From Emydura subglobosa (Eukaryota > Chordata > Testudines > Chelidae), in contig ML679961.1 in NCBI GenBank assembly GCA_007922225.1, forward strand, positions 73,388,890 through 73,452,889: DNA of 64,000 nucleotides, written 5' to 3'. The position numbers were made by a program, and so were the translations under genes. Under the pieces are notes generated by a model. The model was given only the letters and a program-made list of their open reading frames with translations. It was not told where the DNA came from and ran no database searches. Shown here in pieces: positions 1-10,258 of this stretch (its first letter is position 1; the number at the start of each line of letters is the position of its first letter).

Positions 1-163
1 ATTTTACACTGGGGGGAGTGGTGCAAAGTAATCAAAATACAGCACAGGATTGGGGCCTAATAATACATCACTGAGTTAGGTGTGAAAATGTGGTGTCTTA
101 TATAGGCCACCTAAATTTATAGTTACATTTACTATTATAGTTAACTGCCTTCTATTAGAGAGA

Positions 164-288
164 CAATGTGGGTGAGGTAGGACATTTTAGTGGAACAATT
201 TTTATGGGTGAGAGAGACCCTTTCAAGCTTACATTGAGCTCTTCTTCAGGCTTGGGAAACGTACTCAGAGGATATTACACTTGAGAGA
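164..288 (+). repeat. Interspersed repeat fragment (GGTGAGGTA...GAGAGAGAC family)
   Basis: This segment shares an ordered set of motifs with 25101-25191: GTGGGTGAGGTA, then GGTGAGAGAGAC, then CAAGCTT and ACA-GAGC(T/A)C-TTC. It continues with a GTACTCAGAG block. It is a diverged copy of a dispersed family that I associate with turtle and crocodilian genomes. The class was not determined. Confidence 0.6.
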
Positions 289-1376
289 TTGTGTTCTGCA
301 TGTGTGTGCAAGTAGGTTAGCTTTGCAATTACTCTAACTGCTTCATCCCCTGAGTTGCTCCTAAGGAAATCTATGCTGTGCATCTCTGCACAGGTAAATT
401 ACCTTCATCTTTAATCGTTCCATCCCCTGTTTTGCTGCTAACGAAGGCTGTGCTGGTGGCTCAAAAGAAAATGTAAACTGCACAGGACCTGACTGAATTA
501 TTAACACAGATTCCTCAGAGAGAGGAACACTTGTATAAAATAGTCTATTTCAGTAAGCTCTTTTGAATCATTGACAATGAAAACATTATAAGCAGTCATG
601 AATGAAACAAAATATTACAAGGTATGTGTGTATCTAAGGCTGCAGAATAAATATTATGGCATTATAATGCATTATTTAACAACTAGCATGCAATCCTATA
701 ATTAGAGCTGTATCATAAGTCATATACTCAAGGGACAGCATTAAAGTTATGCATGCAAACTTAATTCAACAATTTTCTGACTGTTGGGGGGGTTAACTGT
801 GCAACAAGAACATTCTCAGAATTTTAATAGTGTTTTAAATATATACAGCAGAGGGAAGAAGTGTTACTGAACTGACCATAGACTTTGTATCTTCGCTATT
901 AGGAAAGAGACAGAAAAGTGAGGGTTTAAAGGGGGATCAGGAAGAACTGGAGAAACTGGCTGACTGTCCATGAATGCTTTTCCTGTCTGTATTTATAAAG
1001 CAAAACTTTTATATTTCTCTAGCGCAACTGAGGGAGATACTGAATAGCAAATTGCTAAAATACAAATTTGCAGATGGGTCTTTATGTAAAAACCTATTAA
1101 AAGTATCTCCACAATATTTTTTTAATGCTTTAAATGAATTTTCCACTCTTTTTTTTTTTTTTTTAGTGCTGGATCTTTTTCAGTATATTGCTAAGGGTGA
1201 AATTGAGCCTGACCAGCATGAAGATTTTCACACTGCTTGAAGGAGCCACCAGGAAAATAGGGAGGGCTATTTGTAACTGATATGCATTGCAGGGGGTAAT
1301 CTTTGTGCTAGCACATAGCCTAGTACAAAGGCACTGTGCAGGGATGAGAACGGACAAGAGGAGATCACAGATAACA
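289..1376. other. Intronic unique sequence
   Basis: No gene or clear repeat is seen. The part from about 540 to 960 is AT-rich with several TAAT-type cores and no recognisable repeat, so it could be a conserved non-coding element. A run of 16 T at 1149-1164 followed by AG resembles a splice acceptor, but the open frame after it is short and unremarkable. Confidence 0.4.
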
Positions 1377-1509
1377 GTGGCACCTTAAAGACAAACAAAT
1401 ATATTTGGGCATAAGCATCGGTGGGCAGAAACCCACTTCGGCTGACAGAGTGGGTTTCTGCCCATGACAGCTTATGCCCAAATATATTTGTTAGTCTTTC
1501 AGGTGCCAC
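1377..1509. repeat. Long inverted repeat (61-bp arms, 11-nt loop)
   Basis: Arms at 1377-1437 and 1449-1509 pair at 54 of 61 positions, around an 11-nt spacer. Five of the seven mismatches sit together mid-arm (left arm 1417-1421). The arm begins GTGGCACCT and contains AAATATATTTGGGCATAAGC, a recognisable dispersed-repeat motif. The structure therefore looks like two opposed copies of one repeat, or a copy with its templated inversion. Confidence 0.85.
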
Positions 1510-3294
1510 AGGACTCTCGTTGTTTTGCTAAAACCTGACTAACATGGCAACCCCTCTGGAACAGATAACACTGGCTCATACACAACACACAAGTGTCTTG
1601 CATGACTACAGTTATTTGTCCCCCTAGTCGCCAAGGGGGCTCTCTGAAGCATCAAACCCCTGTTTGGGGAGACTGGATTTGATTTTCCCAACCCTACCAC
1701 CTTCAACCTGTACTTCAGCAGCTCAATGCCTGATGATTGGCCTTATGCTGATAAAGTGAATTTCACCTCATGCACTTCCAAAGAGAAAAAAATGTTGCTA
1801 TATAAAGAAGTCAAAAAATAAAATCAAACAGTAGCTACAACAGCTAAGATTCCTTCACCCCTGAAATAAGATGCTTGTTATATAGATCTTTCACATGTAT
1901 GATGCTAAAAAAAGCCCAGAACAGGATACAGATATATTCAGAGAGAGAGACAAAATGAACAAATACCCCTGATATGTGTTAAAACAACTTCACATCTTTC
2001 CTCTTCTTTGTCTTCTCATTACAGACAGTTTGCAAGAAGTGTCTGGCTTTGAAAAGTTGTATTTAGAGTACTCAGGTAGGTGGCCAAACTATGTAGGATG
2101 TGATGCAATTGAACATGCATTTGTAGGGTGCAGAGCAATTGCTTAAGGAACTTTCATAGAGCGTGGCCCTGGTGCTTGGGTGTGGATGGCATATTTTTGG
2201 CCCAGGACCCAAGGGGGAAAGGTAAAGGTGGCTGCCAACCCTAGCACTGTTTTGAGCAGGTTTGATCTTCAGTGAAAATTTGAGCAGTTTTTCGTAGCTC
2301 CGTATGTGACCTTTCTTATGAATCAGAGTAGCCAACTACTTAGTTCCTCAACAGTGGCTATCCTTCCATATTTGCCTGAAATAAATCATTGGAGAGTCCC
2401 TATACATGGACACAGACTCTGTTTATAGGGACGATAGGAGAGGCAGTTGGAAGAGGTCTTGCCTCTGGCCTGGGTGAAAAGGAGTACAGGGAACAGGGTT
2501 TTTGATGAAGCAGGGGGAAGGTTCTTGGTGCAATTGACTGGTGAAATTGGTGGGAAATGCCTTTTGAAGCTTGAAGGTCTTGTCTGGGGGCAGCTAGGTG
2601 AGATGCCTGTGGCAGCTGGGTTTGTGGGAATTAGTGGAAAAGTGTATGAAAGTGGGAATGGGTGTTGGCAGTGCCACTATTCTCTCCCAGCCTTGTCTTG
2701 CTCTTGCTGCACCATCTTGTACTACTATCATTGCCTCCCTGCTCTGAAGGGTGGTGCCACACAGTGGGCCCCTTGATGGTAAAGGGGATGAAGGGTAAAC
2801 GCAAAGCTATCTCTGCAGCTCTGCTGGATGCGGGATGGGAACGCCTGACAGCATGTTATGCCAGATGCATACTGGCACTTGGGAGTTCTGATGTTAAATA
2901 TAGTGGGCCAAGTTCACTTCACAGCTACATTGAAGTCAATGGAATTGCACCAAAGCAATTGAGAAAAAAAAATGGTTCAGTGTTTCTTTATCTGTTTCAT
3001 TGATTCCTAATGTGATTCATATTGAAGCCAAAATCTTAGGGGATAAGATAAAAAAAACACCACACAAAAAACAGCCACAATACTAAAAACACAAAATGAA
3101 TGAACAACAAAATCTTAATAAAATCTTGCTCAGTGTTTCAAAAAATATAATCATAACATTCAATTCAACAGTAAAATCTATTCAACGATATCAATTCACC
3201 TTATAAACAAGAGGGTTGTCATGCCAGTTTTACACCAGTGTAATCTATTGACTTCAGCAGAGATACTCCTTTTTTAGCACCATTTAAGGAAGAT
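1510..3294. other. Intronic sequence, no gene
   Basis: Short open frames here (for example 109 codons from 2447) have no recognisable domain or codon signal. A small dispersed-repeat fragment with CATTGAAGTCAATGG lies near 2928-2942, and a related one lies at 3220-3300. Nothing else is identified. Confidence 0.5.
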
Positions 3295-3299
3295 CAGAA

Positions 3300-3567
3300 T
3301 TAGGTCCTGATTAATTAAACCTTATCACTATCTCTCTGAGGTTGTTATGATAGATCTTATTATTAAAGATGAAGAAACTAAGACATATAGAGAGACAGAC
3401 ACATGGAGAAAGAGAAAGGAGTGCACATTAGTGTCAGTTTCATCAATAGATACTATAGTGATTGGTGTCTATAAATAGCAAAAAAAAAAAAAAAGAGTAG
3501 ATAAAGCAGATAGATACAATCCAGGTCTCCTGACTTCTGGTCCTATACTTTAATCACTAGACTACAA
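3300..3567 (-). mobile_element. MIR-like SINE, diverged
   Basis: On the - strand this reads as the tRNA-derived head near 3567 (an obligatory 'GTAGTCTAGTGATTAAAG' type start and 'AGGAGACCTGG') down to the 'TTTCTTCATC' core near 3370. That order is typical of MIR/CORE-SINEs. The middle carries lineage-specific GA-rich and A-rich expansions (3381-3420, 3480-3494). Confidence 0.6.
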
Positions 3568-3639
3568 TAATAAACTTTTAAGAGTGCAAAAGAAAACCCT
3601 TAGTAATTCTGAGATGTTGCAAATTAGTACCAAGCATGC

Positions 3640-4260
3640 ATAATTAAATTCATAAATATATATTGTCTGAACATATGATTATAAAAATTGTCTTTCTTTA
3701 AATGGACTGCTCTGATGTAAAACTTTTTTTTTTAAACTAAGATGGCTTTTTACTACAAAATGAAACAATTTGAGGTTTAAAGTGGAAAAACCTTTAGCTG
3801 ATAGCTTTTTGTTCAGCTGAATACATGTATTATGCATTGCAGTGCTCTGGGTTATAAATGTGCTTTGAGCTTGCTGTAATTTATAAGACTTCACTTGTGG
3901 CTGATTTATAGGAAATTTCATTAATCTCTACAGCAGAGGGACCTTGCAGATAGCAGCAGATTGAAAATGGACCCAGGGCTGGGGGCTTTAGGAACTAACA
4001 CAAATGAATCAGCACTGAAAGACTTTGAATGGTAATGATCATTTGCAGAGTGTAAAGGTCTTTTTTCCCTTCCTTCTGCTAAGATCTGAAGGAAAATTTT
4101 TGGAGGTAACAGTGAAATTACCAACCCCACAGCTACAGAGATATTTTTTAAAAACATTTAAACAGCTCTTCTTTACTTCTATGTTCAGCACACATTTACT
4201 AATGAGTGTTTCTCTGTTGCCAAAGCAGAGACTAGAGGAGGAAATATCATGAAATTGAAT
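3640..4260. promoter_or_regulatory. Candidate conserved non-coding element in LRRC4C intron
   Basis: About 600 bp show no recognisable transposon and contain AT-rich, TAAT-containing and E-box-like (CAGCTG) sequence, for example around 3815. The segment lies 0.8-1.4 kb upstream of the coding exon. Calling it regulatory is inference from repeat absence and position only. Confidence 0.25.
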
Positions 4261-4311
4261 GAGTCTGTTTAATGGTAGGGGAGAGCTGATGCTCAGCAGA
4301 TCACATAAAGC

Positions 4312-4333
4312 TTTTTTTTTTTTTTTTTTTTTT
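4312..4333. repeat. Poly(T) tract, 22 nt
   Basis: An uninterrupted run of T; on the - strand it would be a poly(A). No retrocopy body is recognisable next to it. Confidence 0.9.
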
Positions 4334-4940
4334 AAATCCGCTTCTTTGAAATAAGCAAAACCTTTTCCTTGCATTTTTGTGACCTTCTACACCCAGTAGT
4401 AAAAGCTTTGCTTGCCAAAAGGCCCCAGGACTGTAGTCACATTTGTACGGATGTAAGGGTTCATATATGCAGTTCTAATTGTAAAGCAGAGAGTTGGGAC
4501 TTTCACTTGCACCTGACAGTGTTTCTTTTTAACCGTTCTTTTAAATAGAATGTGCCCAACAAGTTTAAAACCATGCATAATTTGGGGTTTCAATACTATT
4601 CATTATTACTTGTACTGGCTTTTCAGGTTCTTGTCACTGGTACTCTGGGCTTCCTTTCTGTATCTTCAGGATGAGTCTCTCTGCTAAGCACTGTTTCGCT
4701 GGTACTGGCTATCTGCCATCAAGTTATGCACATTATAACCTAGAATGAAGAATGGACTGAGAGTAGTTTCTAGACTGACCCAAGCTCCATTGCAAGTTAG
4801 AACTTGCAGAGTTGTATGGGAAGCTGCAAACATCAAAGTCTGCATCTAATAGAATAGGAAGAGGTTGTCTGAAAAGAGTGGGAAAATATTGACCTATAAC
4901 AGAGTAACTGTTAATATTTGGAATTAATTTAATGTTTTTC

Positions 4941-4971
4941 CTCTCTCCCTTTCTTTTTTTCTTTCTTTCAG
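4941..4971 (+). other. LRRC4C: Splice acceptor of LRRC4C terminal exon
   Basis: A pyrimidine-rich tract of about 30 nt with very few purines ends in CAG at 4969-4971. AATTAATTT near 4922-4930 could supply a branch point. The exon would begin ATTATTCAAACTCC at 4972, giving 42 nt of 5' UTR before the LRRC4C ATG. Confidence 0.85.
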
Positions 4972-5009
4972 ATTATTCAAACTCCAGAAGGACCAACACC
5001 AAATAAATT

Positions 5010-5063
5010 ATGAATGTTGAACAAGATGACCTTACATCCACAGCAGATAATGATAGGTCCTAG
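5010..5063 (+). CDS. Short upstream ORF overlapping the LRRC4C start
   Basis: An ATG at 5010 opens a 17-codon frame that ends in TAG at 5061-5063. It overlaps the main ATG (5014) in another frame, through the sequence ATGAATG. The upstream ATG has A at -3 and A at +4, while the ATG at 5014 has T at both positions. A scanning ribosome could therefore often start out of frame. The product is not expected to be functional; any role would be translational damping. Translation is not shown. Confidence 0.4.
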   Translation: MNVEQDDLTSTADNDRS

Positions 5064-6927
5064 GTTTAACAGGGCCCTATTTGACCCCCTGCTTGTGGTG
5101 CTACTGGCTCTTCAACTTCTTGTGGTGGCTGGTCTAGTCAGGGCTCAAACTTGCCCTTCTGTCTGCTCCTGCAGCAACCAGTTCAGCAAAGTTATCTGTG
5201 TGCGGAAGAATCTGAGAGAGGTCCCAGATGGCATCTCAACCAACACACGGTTACTGAATCTCCATGAGAACCAGATCCAAATAATTAAGGTGAATAGCTT
5301 CAAACATTTGAGACACCTGGAAATCTTGCAGCTGAGTAGGAATCACATTAGAACAATTGAAATAGGGGCCTTCAATGGTCTGGCTAATCTCAACACTCTG
5401 GAACTTTTTGACAATCGTCTTACCACCATCCCTAATGGGGCTTTTGTATACCTATCCAAACTGAAGGAGCTTTGGTTGAGAAACAATCCTATTGAGAGCA
5501 TCCCTTCTTATGCTTTTAACAGAATTCCTTCCCTGCGTAGGTTAGATTTAGGGGAACTGAAAAGGCTTTCATACATCTCAGAAGGTGCCTTTGAAGGTCT
5601 GTCCAACTTGAGGTATTTGAATCTTGCCATGTGTAACCTTCGGGAGATCCCTAACCTTACACCACTCATAAAACTGGATGAGTTAGATCTTTCTGGGAAC
5701 TATCTGACAGCCATTAGGCCGGGGTCCTTTCAAGGTTTAATGCATCTTCAAAAATTGTGGATGATACAGTCCCAGATTCAAGTGATTGAAAGGAATGCCT
5801 TTGATAACCTTCAGTCACTGGTGGAAATCAACCTGGCACACAACAATCTAACACTACTGCCTCACGATCTCTTCACACCACTCCGCCTAGAAAGGATCCA
5901 CCTGCACCACAATCCTTGGAACTGCAACTGTGACATTCTTTGGCTCAGCTGGTGGATTAAGGACAAGGCACCCTCCAACACTGCATGCTGTGCTCGCTGC
6001 AACACACCTCCTAACTTGAAAGGAAGGTACATTGGTGAGCTGGACCTGAATTATTTCACGTGTTATGCTCCGGTGATAGTGGAGCCACCAGCGGACCTCA
6101 ATGTCACAGAAGGCATGGCTGCAGAGCTGAAATGCCGAGCATCGACCTCCCTGACCTCTGTATCTTGGATTACTCCAAATGGTTCAGTTATGACGCATGG
6201 GGCATACAGAGTTCGGATTGCTGTGCTCAGTGATGGCACGTTAAATTTTACAAAGGTGACCATGCAAGACACGGGCTTGTATACGTGCATGGTGAGTAAC
6301 TCTGTTGGGAATACAACAGCTTCTGCCACACTGAATGTGACTGCACTGGACAATGGTTACACATACTTTTCAACTGTCACAGTAGAGACTATGGAACCTT
6401 CTCAGGATGAGGCGCGGACCACAGAGCAGATTGGGCCCACCCCAGTTATCGACTGGGAGACCACCAATGTGACAACCTCTCTTACTCCACAGAGCACAAG
6501 GTCAACAGAAAAAACTTTTACCATACCAGTGACAGATGCAAGCAATGGGATCCCAGGAATAGATGAGGTTATGAAGACTACCAAAATCATAATTGGTTGT
6601 TTTGTGGCTATCACTCTCATGGCTGCTGTGATGCTGGTAATTTTCTACAAAATGAGGAAACAGCATCACCGGCAGAACCACCATGCTCCAACACGGACTG
6701 TAGAGATCATTAACGTGGATGATGAGCTTACAGGTGATACACCCATAGAGAGTCACTTGCCCATGCCAGCGATAGAGCATGAGCACCTAAATCATTATAA
6801 CTCTTATAAGTCTCCTTTCAACCACACAACAACAGTTAACACAATAAATTCAATACACAGTTCAGTGCATGAACCGTTATTGATCCGAATGAACTCAAAA
6901 GACAATGTACAAGAGACTCAGATCTAA
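5014..6927 (+). CDS. LRRC4C: Leucine-rich repeat-containing protein 4C (netrin-G ligand 1)
   Basis: This is a complete 637-residue type I membrane adhesion protein. Known role: at excitatory postsynapses the LRR array binds presynaptic netrin-G1, and the C-terminal tail binds PSD-95-type PDZ domains. Seen in the sequence: a signal peptide (hydrophobic 25-43, likely cleaved after A44); an LRRNT cap with C47, C51, C53 and C62; LRRs from about 80 to 300 with LxxLxLxxN repeats; an LRRCT cap with C304, C306, C325, C326, C329 and C350; an Ig domain (355-443) with C374, W385, the DTGLYTC motif and C425; a Thr/Ser-rich stalk with N-glycosylation sequons; a transmembrane helix at 525-545; and a C-terminal ETQI (class I PDZ ligand). 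The mammalian protein as I remember it has 640 residues. The differences are one residue missing in the last LRR near R291 and two in the stalk. The first ATG is chosen because the known protein starts MLNKM; the ATG at codon 5 has a better context. Confidence 0.98.
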   Translation: MLNKMTLHPQQIMIGPRFNRALFDPLLVVLLALQLLVVAGLVRAQTCPSVCSCSNQFSKVICVRKNLREVPDGISTNTRLLNLHENQIQIIKVNSFKHLRHLEILQLSRNHIRTIEIGAFNGLANLNTLELFDNRLTTIPNGAFVYLSKLKELWLRNNPIESIPSYAFNRIPSLRRLDLGELKRLSYISEGAFEGLSNLRYLNLAMCNLREIPNLTPLIKLDELDLSGNYLTAIRPGSFQGLMHLQKLWMIQSQIQVIERNAFDNLQSLVEINLAHNNLTLLPHDLFTPLRLERIHLHHNPWNCNCDILWLSWWIKDKAPSNTACCARCNTPPNLKGRYIGELDLNYFTCYAPVIVEPPADLNVTEGMAAELKCRASTSLTSVSWITPNGSVMTHGAYRVRIAVLSDGTLNFTKVTMQDTGLYTCMVSNSVGNTTASATLNVTALDNGYTYFSTVTVETMEPSQDEARTTEQIGPTPVIDWETTNVTTSLTPQSTRSTEKTFTIPVTDASNGIPGIDEVMKTTKIIIGCFVAITLMAAVMLVIFYKMRKQHHRQNHHAPTRTVEIINVDDELTGDTPIESHLPMPAIEHEHLNHYNSYKSPFNHTTTVNTINSIHSSVHEPLLIRMNSKDNVQETQI

Positions 6928-7044
6928 AATATTTACAGAATTGGGGGGGAGGGTAAATACAAAAAAGACAGTTTATAAAACAAATGACACAAATGACTGG
7001 GCTAAATCTACTGTTTCAAAAAAAGTGTCTTTACAAAAAAAGAA

Positions 7045-7056
7045 ATTTATTTATTA
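7045..7056 (+). promoter_or_regulatory. AU-rich element in LRRC4C 3' UTR
   Basis: ATTTATTTATTA contains overlapping ATTTA pentamers and the nonamer TTATTTATT. This matches the class of element bound by ELAV/Hu and TTP proteins that alters mRNA stability. Function is inferred from the motif only. Confidence 0.45.
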
Positions 7057-7592
7057 AAAATTCTATTGTGATCTAAAGCAGACAAAATGATGTGTATTCC
7101 TCAAAACCTCTTTTTGCTGCACTTATTTACCCCTCTTCCTCCTTTCTCCCTACCCTACCTGGCCCCAATCCCATTTGCCATATTTTTCATAGGAGATCTT
7201 AATTCCCTAAAGGAACTGGTCTAGGAAATTTTGTAAGAATTCTGTTATACTTTGGGAATTTTTATGGTGAACTCTAGTGGTGAGATTCCGTCTATTTTGT
7301 ATCTTTTTCTGTTTTATTTTTTCTTTTCCCATACCCTTCTTGAGACGGTTCTACAGGAAATGGAGCATTAGCTGTAGATTTGTAAGTGAAAACAAGTAAT
7401 AACAACAACAAAAAAGCAATTTTTTATTTTTTCATGTAATGACCTGTTCTGTATTTACCAAGAGGACCATTCTGTGGAAGAAGAAACACAAATCCAAGAA
7501 ATTAATTTACTTGTGAACATCTACAAAACCCAGGATCTTTTAAACAATTCTAAAACCAGAATTTGTAGTACAAACACTAAAATAAGATTATA

Positions 7593-7598
7593 AATAAA
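7593..7598 (+). terminator. LRRC4C: Poly(A) signal AATAAA, likely main LRRC4C site
   Basis: A canonical hexamer 666 nt after the stop codon, followed at once by a G/T-rich tract (TTGTGGTTTTTTTT, 7602-7615) that can serve as the downstream element. Confidence 0.6.
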
Positions 7599-7797
7599 AT
7601 ATTGTGGTTTTTTTTCTGTACTCGGATACAGCTTATTTTTAGTGTGGCTTTAAAAATCAAAAGTTTATTAGAAATTTTACAGTATTCTGATGTGATAGTC
7701 CAAAACACAACAGCTTAAGAGTATTACTGCTGCATTTTGGATCATTACTGAAGAATAGCATTGTTTTTATTTTAGTATATATAACTGCATACTAGAT

Positions 7798-7803
7798 AAT
7801 AAA
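7798..7803 (+). terminator. LRRC4C: Alternative poly(A) signal AATAAA
   Basis: A second canonical hexamer 205 nt after the first, without an obvious G/T-rich downstream block. It is a possible distal site. Confidence 0.3.
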
Positions 7804-8485
7804 AATACTTGACTTTTAATGAAAAATTATAATGATTCAGTGTAAGGGAACTTTCAGTTATCTCCATTGCATTCAAAGAAGTAGTCTGCAATCTGCGAAA
7901 GATGTCTACAAAGAGTTCAAGTACAAATGGGCTGATTAGACAATGGTGGAAGCTTTGTTCTTATGTTACTTGTACATGGGGGTCAAACATTAATAATAAC
8001 GCTTTTACTCTTCAAAGCCAGATATTTTGATTGCTTTGGAAGTTCTCCTAGCTGTAAAATTTGTTCAGATACCCAAGATACATCTCTGAGCCCATATTCC
8101 TGATGGTTGCAAAATGAAATCAAGGTGCTTTGAAATAAGTGGATTAACCCAGAAGAAAAATGGGTCTAATATATCCTTTTGGCCAAATTCAGAGATGAGT
8201 CCAAGTTGCTGTAACCTTCTCCTTCTTTTGGTCCCCTTTACATGTACGTGATGCCTAGACTGAAAGGTTTAATGCTCTGATGTAGGATGTGTAATCCTCA
8301 AAGTTGCAAGTGAATATTACAGCAGAAAAGCTAATCTAAAGAGGAAGCTGGAGATAGGTGACAATGAATCTCACTATGCAGGAAGCATAAGTATAGTGCA
8401 GAGGGAAACCCAAAGTCCTATAATAATCTCAGAGAAACATTTGGAGACATTATCCTTCAGTGTATTACATGAAAAATAATATATA
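7804..8485. other. Flanking sequence downstream of LRRC4C
   Basis: No gene and no recognised repeat. It may be extended 3' UTR or intergenic DNA. Confidence 0.4.
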
Positions 8486-8493
8486 CTCTAAGG

Positions 8494-8675
8494 CAGTGGT
8501 TCTTAACCTTTCCAAACTACTGTACCCCTGAAGCCTGAGTCCCACCCCCACGGGGCTGAGGCATGTAACTTAGTTTCATGGCGCCCCTGTGGCTCCAGGC
8601 AATTGCCTTTCTTGCCACCCCCAATACCAGCTCTGCACTTGCGACCCCTCTAAACCCCCAGGTTGAGAAACACTG
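8494..8675. mobile_element. hAT-type MITE with intact 8-bp target duplication
   Basis: A 182-bp element begins CAGTGGTTCTTAACCT and ends AGGTTGAGAAACACTG. The terminal inverted repeats match at 14 of 16 positions. It is flanked on both sides by CTCTAAGG (8486-8493 and 8676-8683), an exact 8-bp target-site duplication as made by hAT transposases. It has no coding capacity, so it is a non-autonomous copy. Confidence 0.92.
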
Positions 8676-8683
8676 CTCTAAGG

Positions 8684-10002
8684 GAATTGTGATGGGGATA
8701 AAGATAGATCTGAATTAGACATACTGTAATACTGGGGAGTAAATTGTCTTATAGATGCTTTGTTTGCAAGTCCTGCACTTGAAATGCACTGTTCCATTGT
8801 ACTGATGTTCCTGTTGAATTCCATATGAACATTGTGGTATAGTTTATTCAGAAACATTGCAGGTGCATTTTGTTCACAGTAAAGTGTTCAGATATTATGG
8901 TGATGAGAGTGGCATAAGAACCTATATAGAATAGTTTATCCAGCAGATGCATTTTGCCTAAAGTCTCTGCTCCATCCAGCAACACTAGTTGTATTAAGTT
9001 TTTGTCTATTGTACCTGGGCCATCCGGAAGCAACAGATTGGCTGTTGGGGAGTTTTCCATTACAAAATGCTGTCTGCTTTTTTGTCACTCTCTCTTAAAA
9101 GAGATGGGGCCTCAACCGTTTTCCAAACAAAATCTCCCATGTTTCAGTAGTTTTTTCTCCTTCCTGCATATTATGGAGACTATGGGTCCTCAATAAAATG
9201 AGGAAGGTGGATTTTTTTAATGTGTGTGTATTCTCATAGCATAATGGCTGGGGAAAAGGGTCAGTGAAATTCTTTATTGATTAAAGTGCTGCCAAGTGCT
9301 AATTTTTTAAACATAAAATGTTAATTGAGCTGCAGTTGGACCCTGGTGTGTAATCGAAGATTTAAAATAAATAAATAGATAAAATGCATAGAAAATTGTA
9401 AAATAATGTGTCCCTTTCCCCCCAAGTGGATATTCTGAACTGCTCATTATAGGGTTAAGGAAAAAGACTCCTATGGGTATTATTTGGGGGGAGGAGAGGG
9501 ATTGCGATTTATGTATATTAATGCAGAAAGGGGCTGGAAAGGCTTAGATGTATCCCCAAACAAAATGTATTTAAGTTTAAGTAGCTGTGGGACATCTCTA
9601 CGGCTTACTTTTATACCACAGATGCTACAAAATGTCTGTCTATGATGTGCATTAACTTAAAGGAGCCCTGCAGTTTCAATTTCTAACATTTGCACACTGT
9701 GGGGAGATGTCCCACAAATGGAAAGGAGGCCAACAGAGTACACCTGTTTCTGTGGAAAGTCTCCTGCTGGGGATTAGTGGACACTGTGCATTTTAGATTT
9801 AGATGCAACATTTTGATCATGCATAGGCACCAGGAAGTGAAACTAACTGGTCTAATTTTGCTGTCCATGTCAAATGAAATGCAAAAAACTAAACAAACAT
9901 CGACAAGGAACATTAAATCAGTATTTTAAATATTCTTTCATGTTGACTAAATAAGGTGTTTTTAATTATGTGGTAGGGGATTCTCTCTAAACATGGTTTA
10001 TT
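8684..10002. other. Intergenic sequence
   Basis: No gene. A short AAATAAATAAATAGATAAA stretch lies near 9364, and an AATAAA lies at 9192. The two open frames of 76-80 codons have no recognisable content. Confidence 0.45.
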
Positions 10003-10258
10003 ACAGCTGATCAAAATGGCAATTATTTTTCAGAGGATATTTGGGGAGAGATTAGTTGTTTTTTTGTTTGTTTCCTGTCAAAATATCCCGAGGGAATTTT
10101 TTGTTTTTTCAACAAATAACTGTAACTGAAATAGGGGGTTGAGGGCTGGGAGAAATTTTCAAAAACAGTTTTTTATCATTTATGTTTTTACTGAAAAATT
10201 GTTGGTTCTGATTTTTCATCAAAATTGCTTTTCAGTGGAAAAAAAATCAGTCAGCTCT
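10003..10258. mobile_element. MITE-like repeat (AGCTGGTC/AAATTTTC family)
   Basis: It begins ACAGCTGATCAAAATGG and ends with the reverse complement TAGAGCTGA at 10250-10258. The interior is rich in AAAATTTTC-type words. The same family appears at 14184-14888, near 28955-29450, 31372-31500, 50510-50870 and 60005-60370. Confidence 0.5.

Larger units (their letters stand above)
1..4971 (+). other. LRRC4C: LRRC4C 5'-UTR intron, 3' part
   Basis: The sequence upstream of the LRRC4C coding exon ends in a strong splice acceptor at 4971, so this stretch is read as the last intron. In vertebrates the LRRC4C coding sequence lies in one terminal exon preceded by distant non-coding exons (known for the gene). 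No coding exon is visible in this stretch. The upstream donor lies outside the window. Confidence 0.75.
6928..7615 (+). other. LRRC4C: LRRC4C 3' UTR (to first strong poly(A) site)
   Basis: Non-coding sequence follows the TAA at 6925-6927. It is AT-rich and holds an AU-rich nonamer near 7047 and a canonical poly(A) signal at 7593. The exact cleavage site is not visible and is placed about 15 nt after the signal. Longer transcripts using a signal at 7798 are possible. Confidence 0.65.

Noticed and set aside
1149..1240. Possible cryptic exon after a 16-T run plus AG
   Set aside because: No conserved reading frame or donor is evident; poly(T) runs are common here.
2447..3003. Two overlapping frames of 109 and 113 codons
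   Set aside because: No recognisable domain and low-complexity stretches; expected by chance in an intron of this size.
6063..6786. Antisense frames of 72-96 codons inside LRRC4C
   Set aside because: Shadows of the conserved sense reading frame.
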